From contig NZ_JASISP010000001.1 of NCBI RefSeq assembly GCF_030063185.1, positions 372,001 to 436,000 on the forward strand: DNA of 64,000 nt, in the 5' to 3' direction. The notes under the pieces are model-generated. The model was not told the DNA's origin and searched no databases. It saw nothing but the letters and a program-made list of their open reading frames with translations. Positions 1 to 9,380 of the stretch are shown piece by piece. A program made the position numbers and the translations under genes. The stretch comes from Arthrobacter sp. H35-D1 (GTDB lineage Bacteria; Actinomycetota; Actinomycetes; Actinomycetales; Micrococcaceae). Each line of letters begins with the position of its first letter. Within the stretch, counting starts at the first letter, position 1.

Positions 1-68
1 ATGACCCCGGCAGCACCAATCGCAATAACGAGGCCGCATACGACGGTCCAGACAATCTGCGCATCCAT
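1..68 (-). CDS. DUF456-like membrane protein, N-terminus only
   Basis: A reading frame runs off the left edge of the window. It starts MDAQIVWTVV and continues as a hydrophobic helix with small residues (CGLVIAIGAAGV), which resembles the first membrane segment of DUF456 family proteins. Only 22 codons are visible, so the family call rests on this short match. No strong ribosome binding site precedes the ATG. Confidence 0.4.
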   Translation of the reverse strand, partial: MDAQIVWTVVCGLVIAIGAAGV

Positions 69-203
69 TCTGCAATAGTGCCACTCATTTCACTTCGTGA
101 CGGCAACATGCTTGCCAACGTCGGTGGTGGAACGTGGCGAATCTATCGTATCTATGTACGTGTAGCTATTGCGGTGGTGTAACGGTGGGGGTATTATGGG
201 GGT

Positions 204-2591
204 ATGAGTAGTCGGGAGGAGTTCCCCGGGGACCGGGGCTTTGCAGCCACAGCGGATGTGGCTGCACTGCTTGGTGCGATCACTCTTCCTTCCATTGAAC
301 CCTTTGGCCCTGACACTGGGGCACTGGCGGGCTTGCCGGCGTTCATTGCTTTTCCTCCCCCGGTTCCCGAGCCGCCCTCGCGGGTGGGGGTCGCCCGGGC
401 CGTGTACGACGCCGGAATCGAGGCGTTGCTGGTGTTGAAGCGCCTCGAGGACGCCACCGCGGCCTGCAAAGCAGAACTCGTCGCCCGGATCATCGCAGCA
501 GCGAACGTCGAGGGCACCGCGGTGGGGCTTGATTCCTGGCAGGCAGGAATCGCCGAAGCCAGTGCCTGCACTGACATCGCGTTGACCTTGTGTCTTCCCG
601 AACGCACTGTCACCGCGCTGGCGCACCACAGCACCGCCCTGACCACCACCCACCGACACACCCTGGCCGCATTGCACGCCGGGGTGCTCTCCTACCGGCA
701 CGCGGGGTTGATCGTGGATGAATGCAACACCCTGGCCGAAACCCCGACCATTACCGCCGAACAGATCACCGTCTTTGAACAACGCCTGCTACGCCTGGCC
801 CCGGGCACCACAGCCTCCGGGTTCGCTTCCAAAGCCCGCCGCGCCCGGGAAAGCACCCACCCGGAAACCAGGGCCACCGCCACCCGCCAGGCCTACCGGC
901 ACCGGGCCATGACCCTGGACCCCGGACGCGACGGAATGTCCTGGCTCACCCTGCACATCCCCACCATCAGCGCCGAAGCCATCTGGGTCCACGCCACCCG
1001 CACAGCACGCACCATCAAACACAACAACACCACCGGACCAGGCAACAACAACGACGGCAACGGCGGCAAGCCCGGCCGGGGCAGCCAGCAGAGCGATAGC
1101 GGCAGCGGGGAACACCGCACCCTGGCACAACTACGCGTCGACGTCGCCACCACCCTCCTCCTCAACCAACAACCCCTCCCCACCCCAGCCAGCAACACCG
1201 ACAACGGCCACACCGGCCACACCGGCCACGACAACGCTGGTGCCGGAAAGAACCACTCAGGAAGCAATGCTAGCCACGGTGACGCCAGTACTGGCGGCAT
1301 GGGCAGCCACAGCAACGATACGGATGGTTCAGAGCCCCGGAACCAGGCTGGCGATGTCCTGTTCGGTGCGAACTCCGCTTTCGGAGTCTCACTCATCGAA
1401 GAAGCACCCCCATGGGCACACCGCAACCCCACAAACGACGACGAGGGCACCGACGACACAGACACCGAGGGCGCAAAGAGTACAAAGCCTGCTGACAACA
1501 AAGCCCGCAGCGTCACCCCCACTGACGCGCCCATCACCAAACCACGCGACGCTCAACACCGCCCCGACAGTGCAGGAGCCTCCACCGGCGCAAGTGGCTC
1601 TGACGGAAACACCACCACCACCGGCAACAAGACGATGAAAAACAGCCCCAGAGCCGGCCAAGACGCCGACCCGGATGCGGCGGAACACCCTGCTGGTGCG
1701 GGACACCCTGATCGTGTGGAGCACGACGGAGGTGAGCCGCCCGAGGCCGGGGTGGAAGACGTGCCCGTGGTCGGGGAACTCCTCAGCGATGGATCAGGCT
1801 ACATTGACGGGGTCGTGGACGGAATCCCGGAACATCCCGAACAGGACTACCTCGACCAACTCGAAGCAATCCGAACCCACCACACCATCACCGACCCGCC
1901 CATGCCCAAAGCCCTGGTCTTGGTCACCGTGCCGTTCCTGTCCGCGTTGAACATCACCGATGAACCAGGCGAACTCGTCGGCACCGGCCCCGTCCCAGCC
2001 CCGATCGCCCGGAAACTCCTCGCCAACTCCACCACGTTCCTGCGCGTACTCACCGACCCCGTCACCGATGAGCCCTTGGCAATGAACCCCACCCGATACA
2101 CGATCCGCGAAACCGAAAAAGCTGTCCTGCGCGCCCTCGCCGGAGGCTGTTATATCCCCAACTGCCCCAACCCCGTCATGGACACCGACACCGACCACCT
2201 GAAAGCATTCGAACACGGCGGGGAAACCACCCTGGCCAACCAACGCCCCGCCTGCAAGCGCCACCACCACCTCAAACACTTCACAGACGACAAAGACCAA
2301 CACGGGAACTACCGCCGCGAACACGACCCCCAACGCACCACGATTCGCCTCCGCGGCTGGAAACCACTGCCCGCCAACGACGGCACCACCGCCTGGCTCA
2401 GCCCCTCCGGCACATACCACCCACCCCAATACCAAGAACCCCGACCACCAGCCTTCCCCAAATGGCTCAAGAAAAAACTCAACAACGCCCTCAACACCAA
2501 CCTCCACACCACCGCACCCACCACCAACCCCACCCACACAAGCCCACTAGAACAATTCCTCATCACCTACACCCACAAACACCACAAATAG
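204..2591 (+). CDS. DUF222 / HNH endonuclease domain protein (13E12 repeat type)
   Basis: The 795-residue protein has the two-part plan of actinobacterial DUF222-HNH proteins. The N-terminal DUF222 part covers roughly residues 60-270. The C-terminal HNH nuclease part, about residues 645-690, is recognisable from CYIPNCPNP, then TDTDHLKAFEHGG, then the NQRPACKRHHHLKH segment that supplies the metal ligands. Between them, about residues 275-520, lies a low-complexity stretch rich in Gly, Asn, Thr, Asp and His, longer than usual for the family. Such genes occur in many copies per genome and are often tied to mobile DNA; their function is unproven. The ATG follows a GGGGG stretch. The HNH core looks intact. 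Confidence 0.85.
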   Translation: MSSREEFPGDRGFAATADVAALLGAITLPSIEPFGPDTGALAGLPAFIAFPPPVPEPPSRVGVARAVYDAGIEALLVLKRLEDATAACKAELVARIIAAANVEGTAVGLDSWQAGIAEASACTDIALTLCLPERTVTALAHHSTALTTTHRHTLAALHAGVLSYRHAGLIVDECNTLAETPTITAEQITVFEQRLLRLAPGTTASGFASKARRARESTHPETRATATRQAYRHRAMTLDPGRDGMSWLTLHIPTISAEAIWVHATRTARTIKHNNTTGPGNNNDGNGGKPGRGSQQSDSGSGEHRTLAQLRVDVATTLLLNQQPLPTPASNTDNGHTGHTGHDNAGAGKNHSGSNASHGDASTGGMGSHSNDTDGSEPRNQAGDVLFGANSAFGVSLIEEAPPWAHRNPTNDDEGTDDTDTEGAKSTKPADNKARSVTPTDAPITKPRDAQHRPDSAGASTGASGSDGNTTTTGNKTMKNSPRAGQDADPDAAEHPAGAGHPDRVEHDGGEPPEAGVEDVPVVGELLSDGSGYIDGVVDGIPEHPEQDYLDQLEAIRTHHTITDPPMPKALVLVTVPFLSALNITDEPGELVGTGPVPAPIARKLLANSTTFLRVLTDPVTDEPLAMNPTRYTIRETEKAVLRALAGGCYIPNCPNPVMDTDTDHLKAFEHGGETTLANQRPACKRHHHLKHFTDDKDQHGNYRREHDPQRTTIRLRGWKPLPANDGTTAWLSPSGTYHPPQYQEPRPPAFPKWLKKKLNNALNTNLHTTAPTTNPTHTSPLEQFLITYTHKHHK

Positions 2592-2857
2592 AGCCACAAC
2601 GTCAACACAGGAGAGGCAACACCGCAGAGCCACCCAACCAGCGCACCCGTTATTGGGTCGTCGAGTATTCTGTCGCATCCGAAAAAGTTGTCACGAAAGA
2701 ACCGCCCAGCCTTCCTGGCACTAGGCGATCGACGCCATGACTCAACTCAGGGTGGCCCGCACTGTTGTTCTACCCGTCCATGTAAATGGCAGCTCGCCGG
2801 GCCGACAACATATTTCACAATGCCGGAAACACCCGGCTTGCGACCTAGACTTTCCCT

Positions 2858-4276
2858 GTGACCACTGTGCAAAAGATTAGGCCCCCGGCTGCGTCCGCTC
2901 CGGCTAGTCCCCGCGGACTGAACCATTTTCGGCATGCAGCCACCACCCCGTTGGCTCTATCCGGGATGGTCGGAATTCTGGCTTTCGCAGTCTATTCGCT
3001 GTTCTCTTGGCTGCAGTGGCGCAGTTTCACCATCCGTTCTTGGGACCTGGGGATCTTCACCCAACTCGCCAAGTCATACGCAAATTTCCAACCACCCATT
3101 GTGAGCTTGAAGGGCGACGGCTACAACCTTCTCGGTGACCACTTCCACCCGCTCTTGGTCCTGCTCGCACCGTTTTACCGGCTATTTCCCAGTGCCTACA
3201 CGCTGCTCGTAGTGCAGAACGTGCTGCTGGCAGTTTCCGTCGTCGTGGCGTGCCATTTCGCCGTCAAACGCTTGGGCAGGATTGCAGGTGTGTGTCTCGG
3301 AATTGGTTATGCGCTGAGCTGGGGTCTGCAGTCGGCTGTCGATTCCCAGTTCCACGAAGTTGCCTTTGCCGTGCCGCTGCTTGCGCTTTCCCTTGTTGCA
3401 CTTTTGGAGGACCGCTGGCGTTCTGCCTGGATCTGGGCAGCGCTACTTGTCTTCGTCAAAGAAGACCTGGGCCTGACCGTGTTTGTCATTGGCCTGGTCA
3501 TGGCTTGGCGGGCGCGCACATTGGCTGGACTCTGGCTCTCGTTGTGGGGCGTCGGCTGGTTTGTGCTCACCACCAAAGTCATTTTGCCCTCCATGAACCC
3601 TGGGGCTCAATGGGCCTACCAAAGCCAGCTCAACATCCGCGGCCTGCTCAGCGATCCGGCTTCACTGCTCCAACACGACAAGGTTGCAACCGTCTTCCTT
3701 TTGGCGGCCATTACGGCGGGACTGTGCCTATTTTCCCCCTTGACCTTGATCGTGCTGCCCACCCTCGCCTGGCGGTTCCTATCGGATCTGCCCGTCTACT
3801 GGGGACAGGACTGGCAATACAGCGCGGTTCTCATGCCGGTGGTTTTTTGCGCCGCTATCGATGCCCTGTCGCGTCGGAAGGTGCTCAATTCCGCGCGTCT
3901 GAGACGGCTTGCAGGCACCGCAATCCTTCTGATCGCCGTGGTTCTGACCAGCCAATATGCCTTTGGCATGCTGGTTGACCCCTCCAAGAATTTCCCACTC
4001 ACCACCGCAGTTTCCTCGGAAAGCGCTTTGGCCGCGGTGCCGGATGGGGTGACCGTGGAGACCGATATCTCCCTGATGAGCTATCTGGTTGACCGCACTG
4101 AGGTCTATTGGATCGGAAATACGAATCCTGCACCGGACTACGTGCTAATGGACGTTTCCGGCCGCCCCGGCGTTGCTTCCACCACCACCGCAACCGAGGC
4201 GGAACAACGCTTCCCGGACACGCGCTTCGTTACCGTCTTCGCCGACGGCCACTACCAGGTGGCCAAAAGGCAGTAG
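2858..4276 (+). CDS. DUF2079 family polytopic membrane protein
   Basis: A 472-residue membrane protein with about nine to ten hydrophobic helices, the first at residues 33-50. After the first helix comes the SWDLGIFTQ motif typical of DUF2079, then GDHFHPLLVLLAPFYRLFP. The family has a fold related to GT-C glycosyltransferases (the acidic residue after helix 1 sits where such enzymes hold the catalytic residue), but substrate and reaction are unknown. A GTG start at 2858 gives a short cytoplasmic N-terminus before the first helix. It appears to be a single-gene unit, followed 18 bases later by the convergent heme oxygenase gene. Confidence 0.75.
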   Translation: MTTVQKIRPPAASAPASPRGLNHFRHAATTPLALSGMVGILAFAVYSLFSWLQWRSFTIRSWDLGIFTQLAKSYANFQPPIVSLKGDGYNLLGDHFHPLLVLLAPFYRLFPSAYTLLVVQNVLLAVSVVVACHFAVKRLGRIAGVCLGIGYALSWGLQSAVDSQFHEVAFAVPLLALSLVALLEDRWRSAWIWAALLVFVKEDLGLTVFVIGLVMAWRARTLAGLWLSLWGVGWFVLTTKVILPSMNPGAQWAYQSQLNIRGLLSDPASLLQHDKVATVFLLAAITAGLCLFSPLTLIVLPTLAWRFLSDLPVYWGQDWQYSAVLMPVVFCAAIDALSRRKVLNSARLRRLAGTAILLIAVVLTSQYAFGMLVDPSKNFPLTTAVSSESALAAVPDGVTVETDISLMSYLVDRTEVYWIGNTNPAPDYVLMDVSGRPGVASTTTATEAEQRFPDTRFVTVFADGHYQVAKRQ

Positions 4277-4294
4277 CCCGGCCCACCTACGGGC

Positions 4295-4996
4295 TCAACT
4301 TGCCCGTGCAGCCTTGCGGGCGGCGTCGAGGTCCACAAAGACAGCGAGGTTGAGCTCGAAAGACTCAGCCGCGAAGTTCAAGATGGCATCCTGCTGCGCA
4401 CGACTGAAATCAGTGGTGTCCAGTAGTTCTCGGTAGCGATCCTTGTAGGGCTTGGGCTTGGCGATCGCATCAAAGTCATAAAAGTTCAAGCCTTCGCTGG
4501 CAACGCCGTAGTGGCGCTCGACCATGCGGGAGATGATCAGGCCCCCGGAGAGGTCACCCATGTAGCGGACGTAGTGGTGGGCCAGCAGGAACTCGATCGA
4601 CTCCCGCCCCATGGTGGTCAACATGTCGGCGTAGGCCAATGTTGCCGGGACGATGACAATGCGTCCGTCGGCCAGCTGTGCTTCCCAGTCCGCCCCGTGA
4701 TGGTAGGCCATGTCAGCTTCCAATGCCGCCACGCGCGCCAGTTTGCGGTCGATGAACGCGCCCAGCTGCGGATGCTCGGTATGGGCAGCCAAGGCAGTTT
4801 CCAAAGCGCGGTAAATGACAATGCTCTGATCCAGCAAGCTCACCAATGCCGCAACGTCCAAAGTGCCACCCATCAGCTCGGCCACGAAACGGGAGTCTTC
4901 CGCTGCCGTGTGGGCGGAAGCAGTGTGGGTTTTCAGCTGCTGCGACAGGGCGGCCGGAGCCTGGGGCAATGCGGATTCAACGGCAGGTGCAGACAT
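4295..4996 (-). CDS. hmuO: heme oxygenase (biliverdin-producing)
   Basis: The 233-residue protein matches the HmuO family of actinobacteria. It opens the heme ring to release iron, CO and biliverdin. The proximal ligand is in TASAHTAAED (His29), and the distal helix carries GDLSGG near residue 150 in the context HHYVRYMGDLSGGLI. The ATG has GGAG upstream. No heme importer is next to it, so it is a stand-alone iron-scavenging gene. The promoter region holds a 28-base palindrome of DtxR/IdeR type and a second palindrome over the -35 box, suggesting control by iron and perhaps by heme. Confidence 0.93.
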   Translation of the reverse strand: MSAPAVESALPQAPAALSQQLKTHTASAHTAAEDSRFVAELMGGTLDVAALVSLLDQSIVIYRALETALAAHTEHPQLGAFIDRKLARVAALEADMAYHHGADWEAQLADGRIVIVPATLAYADMLTTMGRESIEFLLAHHYVRYMGDLSGGLIISRMVERHYGVASEGLNFYDFDAIAKPKPYKDRYRELLDTTDFSRAQQDAILNFAAESFELNLAVFVDLDAARKAARAS

Positions 4997-5008
4997 GTCT
5001 CACTCCAT

Positions 5009-5057
5009 GATTAGGTAACAATAACCTTACCTAATCAGATATGCTGACACTGTGTCA
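5009..5057 (-). promoter_or_regulatory. hmuO promoter with DtxR/IdeR-type palindrome and second operator
   Basis: Two perfect 10-base arms, GATTAGGTAA and TTACCTAATC, separated by 8 bases (5009-5036), resemble overlapping DtxR/IdeR iron boxes (TTAGGTTAGSCTAACCTAA). On the minus strand a TTGACA hexamer (5058-5053) lies 17 bases upstream of this palindrome's edge, so the repressor site would cover the -10 region. A second 13-base palindrome with arms TGACAC and GTGTCA (5045-5057) overlaps the -35 box. The arms are read directly; the regulator assignments are inferred. Confidence 0.65.
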
Positions 5058-5103
5058 AGAGATTGGTGGCACAGCGTCACTGAAATGAGGAAGTTTCTTG
5101 GCG

Positions 5104-6375
5104 CTATTCAACACCCTTGATTTTCACCACAAAAACAGCGCCAAGCAGACCAATGGCGGCAGCCACCACATAGAGCGTGACGTAGCCGCCCAGGATGGTG
5201 ACCAGCGGCCAGGCGATGATCGGCGCGATGACCTGCGGCAGCGAGTTCGCCACATTGATGACGCCCATGTCCTTGCCGCGGCTCGTCGACGAGGGCAGCA
5301 CCTGGGTCAACAGGGCAAAATCCACGGCCAAATAGACGCCATAGCCGATACCCAGGACGGCAGCGCCCACGAGCGCGCCGGTCCAGGTGGGGAAGAACGC
5401 CAGAATTAACGCGGCAAGGGCAATGATGGCCGACGACGCAATGACGAACGGCTTGCGTTTGCCCACTTTGTCAGTCCATTTCCCTCCAATGACGGCGGTG
5501 ATCAACGTCAACACGGCGTAGATGCCGGTCAGAATCAGGACACCGAATTCAGGGTTTTCAAACCCCACCGCGTCGGTAAGGAAGAACAGCAGATACAGGG
5601 TTACCAAATGGTTTCCCACATTGACAAGGAACCTTGTGATCCAGGCCCAAGCAAAGTCGGGATACTTCCGTGGCGAAATCCAAAAACCCTTGGCAAAATT
5701 CAGCCAGGTAAACGCAGTCTTGTACTTGGCCTCCAGCACGTGGTCGTTGGCGAAAAACAAATAGGGCACCATGCCGGCCAGCAGTCCCACGGCGCAGATA
5801 ATGAAACCAAGCCTGAAGTCTCCCACAACCACGGCGCCAATCGCAGCACCCACAAGAATTCCCACCACTGTGCCCATGGAAGAAAGCCCGCCGATGGTGC
5901 CACGCTGCCGCACGGGCACTTGGTCCGGGATCGCGGCAGTGGTCGAAGCCAACGCACCGTTGCAGCCCAGCTGCACCAGGCACCACAGCAATGTCATGGC
6001 AGCAACGGAGGGCGCACCCGCCAGTCCCACTAATCCGATGGTTCCAAGCAGCGCGCCAATGAAGACCCATGGAACCCTGCGGCCAAACCGTGATGTGGTC
6101 CTGTCGCTAAAGGTTCCAAACAGCGGATTGGCAACCAGTGAGACTGCGGCTCCGGCGCCCGTGACCAGGGCCAGGATGCCCTCCTTGTCGGCTTCGCTAA
6201 AATCGGCAGCCTGTTGGCCCAACAAAACCTGGATGGGGCCAAAAAATGCGGCATTGATGCCCACGTTGACCAAAACAATGGAGAAAGTCCACCGGTGGCG
6301 CACATTTATTGCAGGCTCGGCCAAGGCCAGACTTGCCGACTCTTGGCCGCCAATGCCCAAATTTTTGTCTTTCAC
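5104..6375 (-). CDS. MFS transporter
   Basis: A 423-residue major facilitator with about 12 hydrophobic helices. The cytoplasmic loop between helices 2 and 3 has GTFSDRTTSRFGRRVPW, the conserved MFS loop with its basic cluster. The second half has a related loop, GGKWTDKVGKRKP. It resembles GPH/sugar-type or macrolide-type MFS carriers, but the substrate cannot be read from sequence. GTG start with CGGAG six bases upstream. It follows the Gfo/Idh/MocA oxidoreductase gene on the same strand with a 67-base gap, so the two could share a transcript and a sugar-related role. Confidence 0.8.
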   Translation of the reverse strand: MKDKNLGIGGQESASLALAEPAINVRHRWTFSIVLVNVGINAAFFGPIQVLLGQQAADFSEADKEGILALVTGAGAAVSLVANPLFGTFSDRTTSRFGRRVPWVFIGALLGTIGLVGLAGAPSVAAMTLLWCLVQLGCNGALASTTAAIPDQVPVRQRGTIGGLSSMGTVVGILVGAAIGAVVVGDFRLGFIICAVGLLAGMVPYLFFANDHVLEAKYKTAFTWLNFAKGFWISPRKYPDFAWAWITRFLVNVGNHLVTLYLLFFLTDAVGFENPEFGVLILTGIYAVLTLITAVIGGKWTDKVGKRKPFVIASSAIIALAALILAFFPTWTGALVGAAVLGIGYGVYLAVDFALLTQVLPSSTSRGKDMGVINVANSLPQVIAPIIAWPLVTILGGYVTLYVVAAAIGLLGAVFVVKIKGVE

Positions 6376-6442
6376 TGTAGCTCCGGTCTCCCCGCATGAT
6401 CCGTTGTCGCGAAATACGTCCGCCCTATTTTACGCACCACAT

Positions 6443-7513
6443 TTATTCGCCATTGCGCTCCGCCCCTGGGAACTTGCGAAGTTGTTCACTGGAGCGGATC
6501 TGCTCGATGATGCGAAGTCCCGCCACGGAATCCTCCGGGTCCACCGGCACCGGTCCCCCTTCAAGCAATGCCGAGGCCAGCAACTCATAGAACTGCGGGA
6601 AATTTCCCCGTTCCGTAGGCACCGGCACAAGCTCGCCGGTTCGCCCCACAGTGCCCCAATCTTCTTCCATGTCCACACCATAGGCAGGGTTTCCGGGGAG
6701 GATGCCTGCCTGAATTTGCCCCTCTTGAGCATCTGCGGCATCCTTCACATACGCAGCTTTTGCCCCAAGAACACGGAGCCTAGGACCCTTTTGAGCGACA
6801 TTGAGGTTCATCCACAAGTGTGAAACGACTCCGCTGCAGTGTTCCAGCGCCACGAATACATCATCGTCGGCCAACTCCAGCCGACGCCGCGCGGCAAGCT
6901 CGCCGTAGACCCCGGACACCGGACCAAAGAGCTGCAGCGCTTGATCGATGAGGTGCGTGCCCAGATCGAAAAGGACGCCACCGCCGTCGGCCGCAGTAGC
7001 TTGGGCTTTCCACTCCTTGGTAATGTCCGGTTGCCACCGCTCGAGCCGGGATTCAAAGCGCCGCACCTCACCCAGCGCGTCGTGGGCCAGCAGCTTCTGC
7101 AGGGTCAGATACTCCCCGTCCCAACGCCTGTTCTGGTACGTGGTGAGGAGCTTCCCGTGTTCCTTGGCCAAAGCAATCAGAGTCTCGCCGTCGGCACTTG
7201 TCACCGCAAACGGCTTGTCCACCACCACAGCACGAGCCGATTCAAGGGCAACGGTCGCCAATGGAACATGCGTGGACGGAGGCGTCGCCACAATCACCAG
7301 GTCAATGTCCCAAGAGTGACCAGCCCTGGCCCACTCATCACGGCCCATGACAGTTGCCTGTGGATAAGCAGCCTTGGCTGCAGCCTGGCGTTGCGGATCC
7401 GACGTCACGATCACGTCAAGGCTGAACTGCTCCAGCGAAGCCAACGAGGGGGCGTGGAAAACGCTGCCAGCCAAACCAAACCCCAAAAGCGCGGTGCGGA
7501 TTCTCTGTACCAT
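6443..7513 (-). CDS. Gfo/Idh/MocA family oxidoreductase
   Basis: The 356-residue protein begins with a Rossmann fold: IRTALLGFGLAGSVFHAPSL is the NAD(P)-binding glycine-rich loop, shifted slightly as is common in this family. VIVATPPSTH and VVVDKPFAVT follow, the latter carrying the Glu/Asp-Lys-Pro motif of the GFO_IDH_MocA N-terminal domain. The C-terminal half is the alpha/beta substrate domain (DLGTHLIDQALQLFG). The likely role is oxidation of a sugar or polyol derivative; the substrate is unknown. Only 26 bases separate its ATG from the divergent HTH gene. Confidence 0.88.
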   Translation of the reverse strand: MVQRIRTALLGFGLAGSVFHAPSLASLEQFSLDVIVTSDPQRQAAAKAAYPQATVMGRDEWARAGHSWDIDLVIVATPPSTHVPLATVALESARAVVVDKPFAVTSADGETLIALAKEHGKLLTTYQNRRWDGEYLTLQKLLAHDALGEVRRFESRLERWQPDITKEWKAQATAADGGGVLFDLGTHLIDQALQLFGPVSGVYGELAARRRLELADDDVFVALEHCSGVVSHLWMNLNVAQKGPRLRVLGAKAAYVKDAADAQEGQIQAGILPGNPAYGVDMEEDWGTVGRTGELVPVPTERGNFPQFYELLASALLEGGPVPVDPEDSVAGLRIIEQIRSSEQLRKFPGAERNGE

Positions 7514-7539
7514 GGGTCATACCCTACAGCCGGGCTACC

Positions 7540-7980
7540 ATGTGTTCCATGACATTAGATGCCCCCAAGGTCAGCTCCCCCCTGAATAACGACGAGCAGG
7601 CAGCCTTGGCCCGCACCCTGGCCGGCAGCGATGACGTGACGGTGTTCGTGGACGGGACGGCGCACCGGCTGGCTGACGACGCCCGGGAGGCGGTACTCGA
7701 CCTGCTGCGCCGCCTCTCCCGCGGGGATGCCGTCAGTGTGGCCAGCGTAGCCGATCTTCTCACCACTTCGCAGGCCGCAGAAATGGCGGGAATCTCCCAC
7801 ACTTTCTTGCGCAACCTCACCGACCGTGGCGAAGTCGCCGTCCAATACCGCGGCTCCCACCGACGCATTCGCCGTCAGGACATCATGGCCTGGCTGGTGT
7901 CGCAAAAGGCGGCCACTGAAAGAACTGCGACTCACACAGCTGCGACTCACACAGGAAGGGAAACACACCCAGGCAATTAG
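7540..7980 (+). CDS. small excisionase-like HTH DNA-binding protein
   Basis: The 146-residue protein has a MerR/excisionase-type helix-turn-helix at about residues 70-125: LLTTSQAAEMAGISHTFLRNL, then GEVAVQYRGSHRRIRRQDIMAWL. Residues 15-65 resemble the N-terminal helical region of Phd-like or antitoxin-type regulators. No toxin gene is adjacent. The tail holds two perfect tandem copies of a 15-base unit (CTGCGACTCACACAG, 7925-7954), giving a TATHTAATHT-like sequence. A second ATG at 7549 is an equally good start. No ribosome binding site is visible and a TACCCT -10-like hexamer lies 13 bases before the start, so the message may be leaderless or nearly so. Confidence 0.65.
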   Translation: MCSMTLDAPKVSSPLNNDEQAALARTLAGSDDVTVFVDGTAHRLADDAREAVLDLLRRLSRGDAVSVASVADLLTTSQAAEMAGISHTFLRNLTDRGEVAVQYRGSHRRIRRQDIMAWLVSQKAATERTATHTAATHTGRETHPGN

Positions 7981-8063
7981 CCGGGGTGCTGCACCCGCCT
8001 TTCTGCTAATGTCAGGCCATGGACGGCGCTTTCTTGAATTCTGGGGACTGAGGACGGAAAAAC

Positions 8064-9161
8064 ATGATTATTGGTGTGCCGCAGGAAATCAAGAACAATG
8101 AATTCCGCGTGGCCCTGACAACCTCCGGCGTGCACGAACTCGTCCATCACGGCCATACCGTGCTGGTCCAAAACGGTGCCGGTGTGGGTTCGGGCATCAG
8201 CGATGCCGAATACGCCACTGCCGGAGCAGAGCTGGTGGCAGATGCCAGCCGGTTGTGGGCCCGCTCGGACTTGGTGGTCAAGGTCAAGGAGCCGGTGGCC
8301 AGTGAATACCCTCACTTCCACCGGGGCCTGGTCCTTTTCACCTTTCTCCACTTGGCCGCGGAACCCGAGCTGACGCACGCTCTCATGGACAGCGGGGTTA
8401 CGGCCATTGCGTATGAGACCGTACAAATTGGCTCATACCTGCCCTTGCTCGCGCCCATGTCCGAGGTTGCCGGCCGTCTCTCCGTGCAGGTAGGCGCCCA
8501 GTGCCTGACAGCTCCGGCCGGCGGCAAGGGCATTCTTTTGGGCGGGGTGCCGGGAGTCTGCCCTGCCAACGTGGTGATCCTGGGGGCCGGCGTGTCAGGA
8601 AGCAATGCCGCCGCCATGGCCATTGGCGCCGGTGCCGACGTGACAATCCTTGACATCAACATCCCCCGCTTGCAGGAATTGGACGCCCAGTATCAGGGAC
8701 GACTCAAGACCATCGCTTCCAACACTTTGGAGGTCGAAAAAGCCCTCCTGCAAGCAGACCTGGTCATAGGCTCGGTTCTCATTCCCGGCGCCAAAGCCCC
8801 GAAACTTGTCAGCAACGACCTCGTCTCACGCATGAAGCATGGCTCCGTCCTGGTGGATATTGCCGTAGACCAGGGCGGCTGTTTTGAAGGCACCCACCCC
8901 ACCACCCACGAGAATCCCACTTTCAAGGTCCACAACTCAATTTTTTATTGTGTGGCGAACATGCCCGGGGCGGTCCCCAACACCTCCACCTATGCACTGA
9001 CCAACGTGACCCTGCGCTACACCTTGGCGCTGGCCAATCTCGGCGTCGCCAAAGCACTGGCTGCCGATCCCGCGCTGGCAGCCGGATTGAATGTTGCCGG
9101 GGGCCACGTGACCCACCACTCGGTGTCAAGCGCCCTCGGCCTGCCCCTCTCCGAAAATTAG
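8064..9161 (+). CDS. ald: alanine dehydrogenase
   Basis: The 365-residue enzyme catalyses NAD-dependent interconversion of L-alanine and pyruvate plus ammonia. It opens with the family start MIIGVPQEIKNNEFRVALT. Active-site Lys75 lies in KVKEP and His96 in FTFLHLAAEPEL, matching Lys75 and His96 of the Mycobacterium enzyme. The NAD-binding Rossmann motif VVILGAGVSGSNAA is at about residues 170-183, and the aspartate in VDIAVDQGGC is the conserved catalytic one. Length is normal. GAGG precedes the ATG. It stands alone, with no Lrp/AldR regulator beside it. Confidence 0.96.
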   Translation: MIIGVPQEIKNNEFRVALTTSGVHELVHHGHTVLVQNGAGVGSGISDAEYATAGAELVADASRLWARSDLVVKVKEPVASEYPHFHRGLVLFTFLHLAAEPELTHALMDSGVTAIAYETVQIGSYLPLLAPMSEVAGRLSVQVGAQCLTAPAGGKGILLGGVPGVCPANVVILGAGVSGSNAAAMAIGAGADVTILDINIPRLQELDAQYQGRLKTIASNTLEVEKALLQADLVIGSVLIPGAKAPKLVSNDLVSRMKHGSVLVDIAVDQGGCFEGTHPTTHENPTFKVHNSIFYCVANMPGAVPNTSTYALTNVTLRYTLALANLGVAKALAADPALAAGLNVAGGHVTHHSVSSALGLPLSEN

Positions 9162-9212
9162 CCTGCCCAGAAACTAGACTGTCCGGCGACTGGCCTAAAC
9201 GGCTATTGGCCG

Positions 9213-9229
9213 GGAACTGCTCCAGTTCC
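9213..9229. terminator. hairpin downstream of ald
   Basis: Perfect 7-base arms GGAACTG and CAGTTCC with a 3-base loop, 50 bases past the ald stop. No T-tract follows, so intrinsic termination is uncertain. The rest of the 219-base gap holds two direct copies of GCGTTTAAG (about 9232 and 9279) of unknown meaning. Confidence 0.35.
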
Positions 9230-9380
9230 AGGCGTTTAAGGGACCGCCTTTGCCCCGTGACCTCCCCGCGACAACGTTGCGTTTAAGTCCCTTTATCCGC
9301 ACGCCTCTAGTCCCGGTGACCCGCTCCGCCTAACTTGGATGCATGGAACATTGCAGTTCCGAAGTTCACGAGGAGGCACC

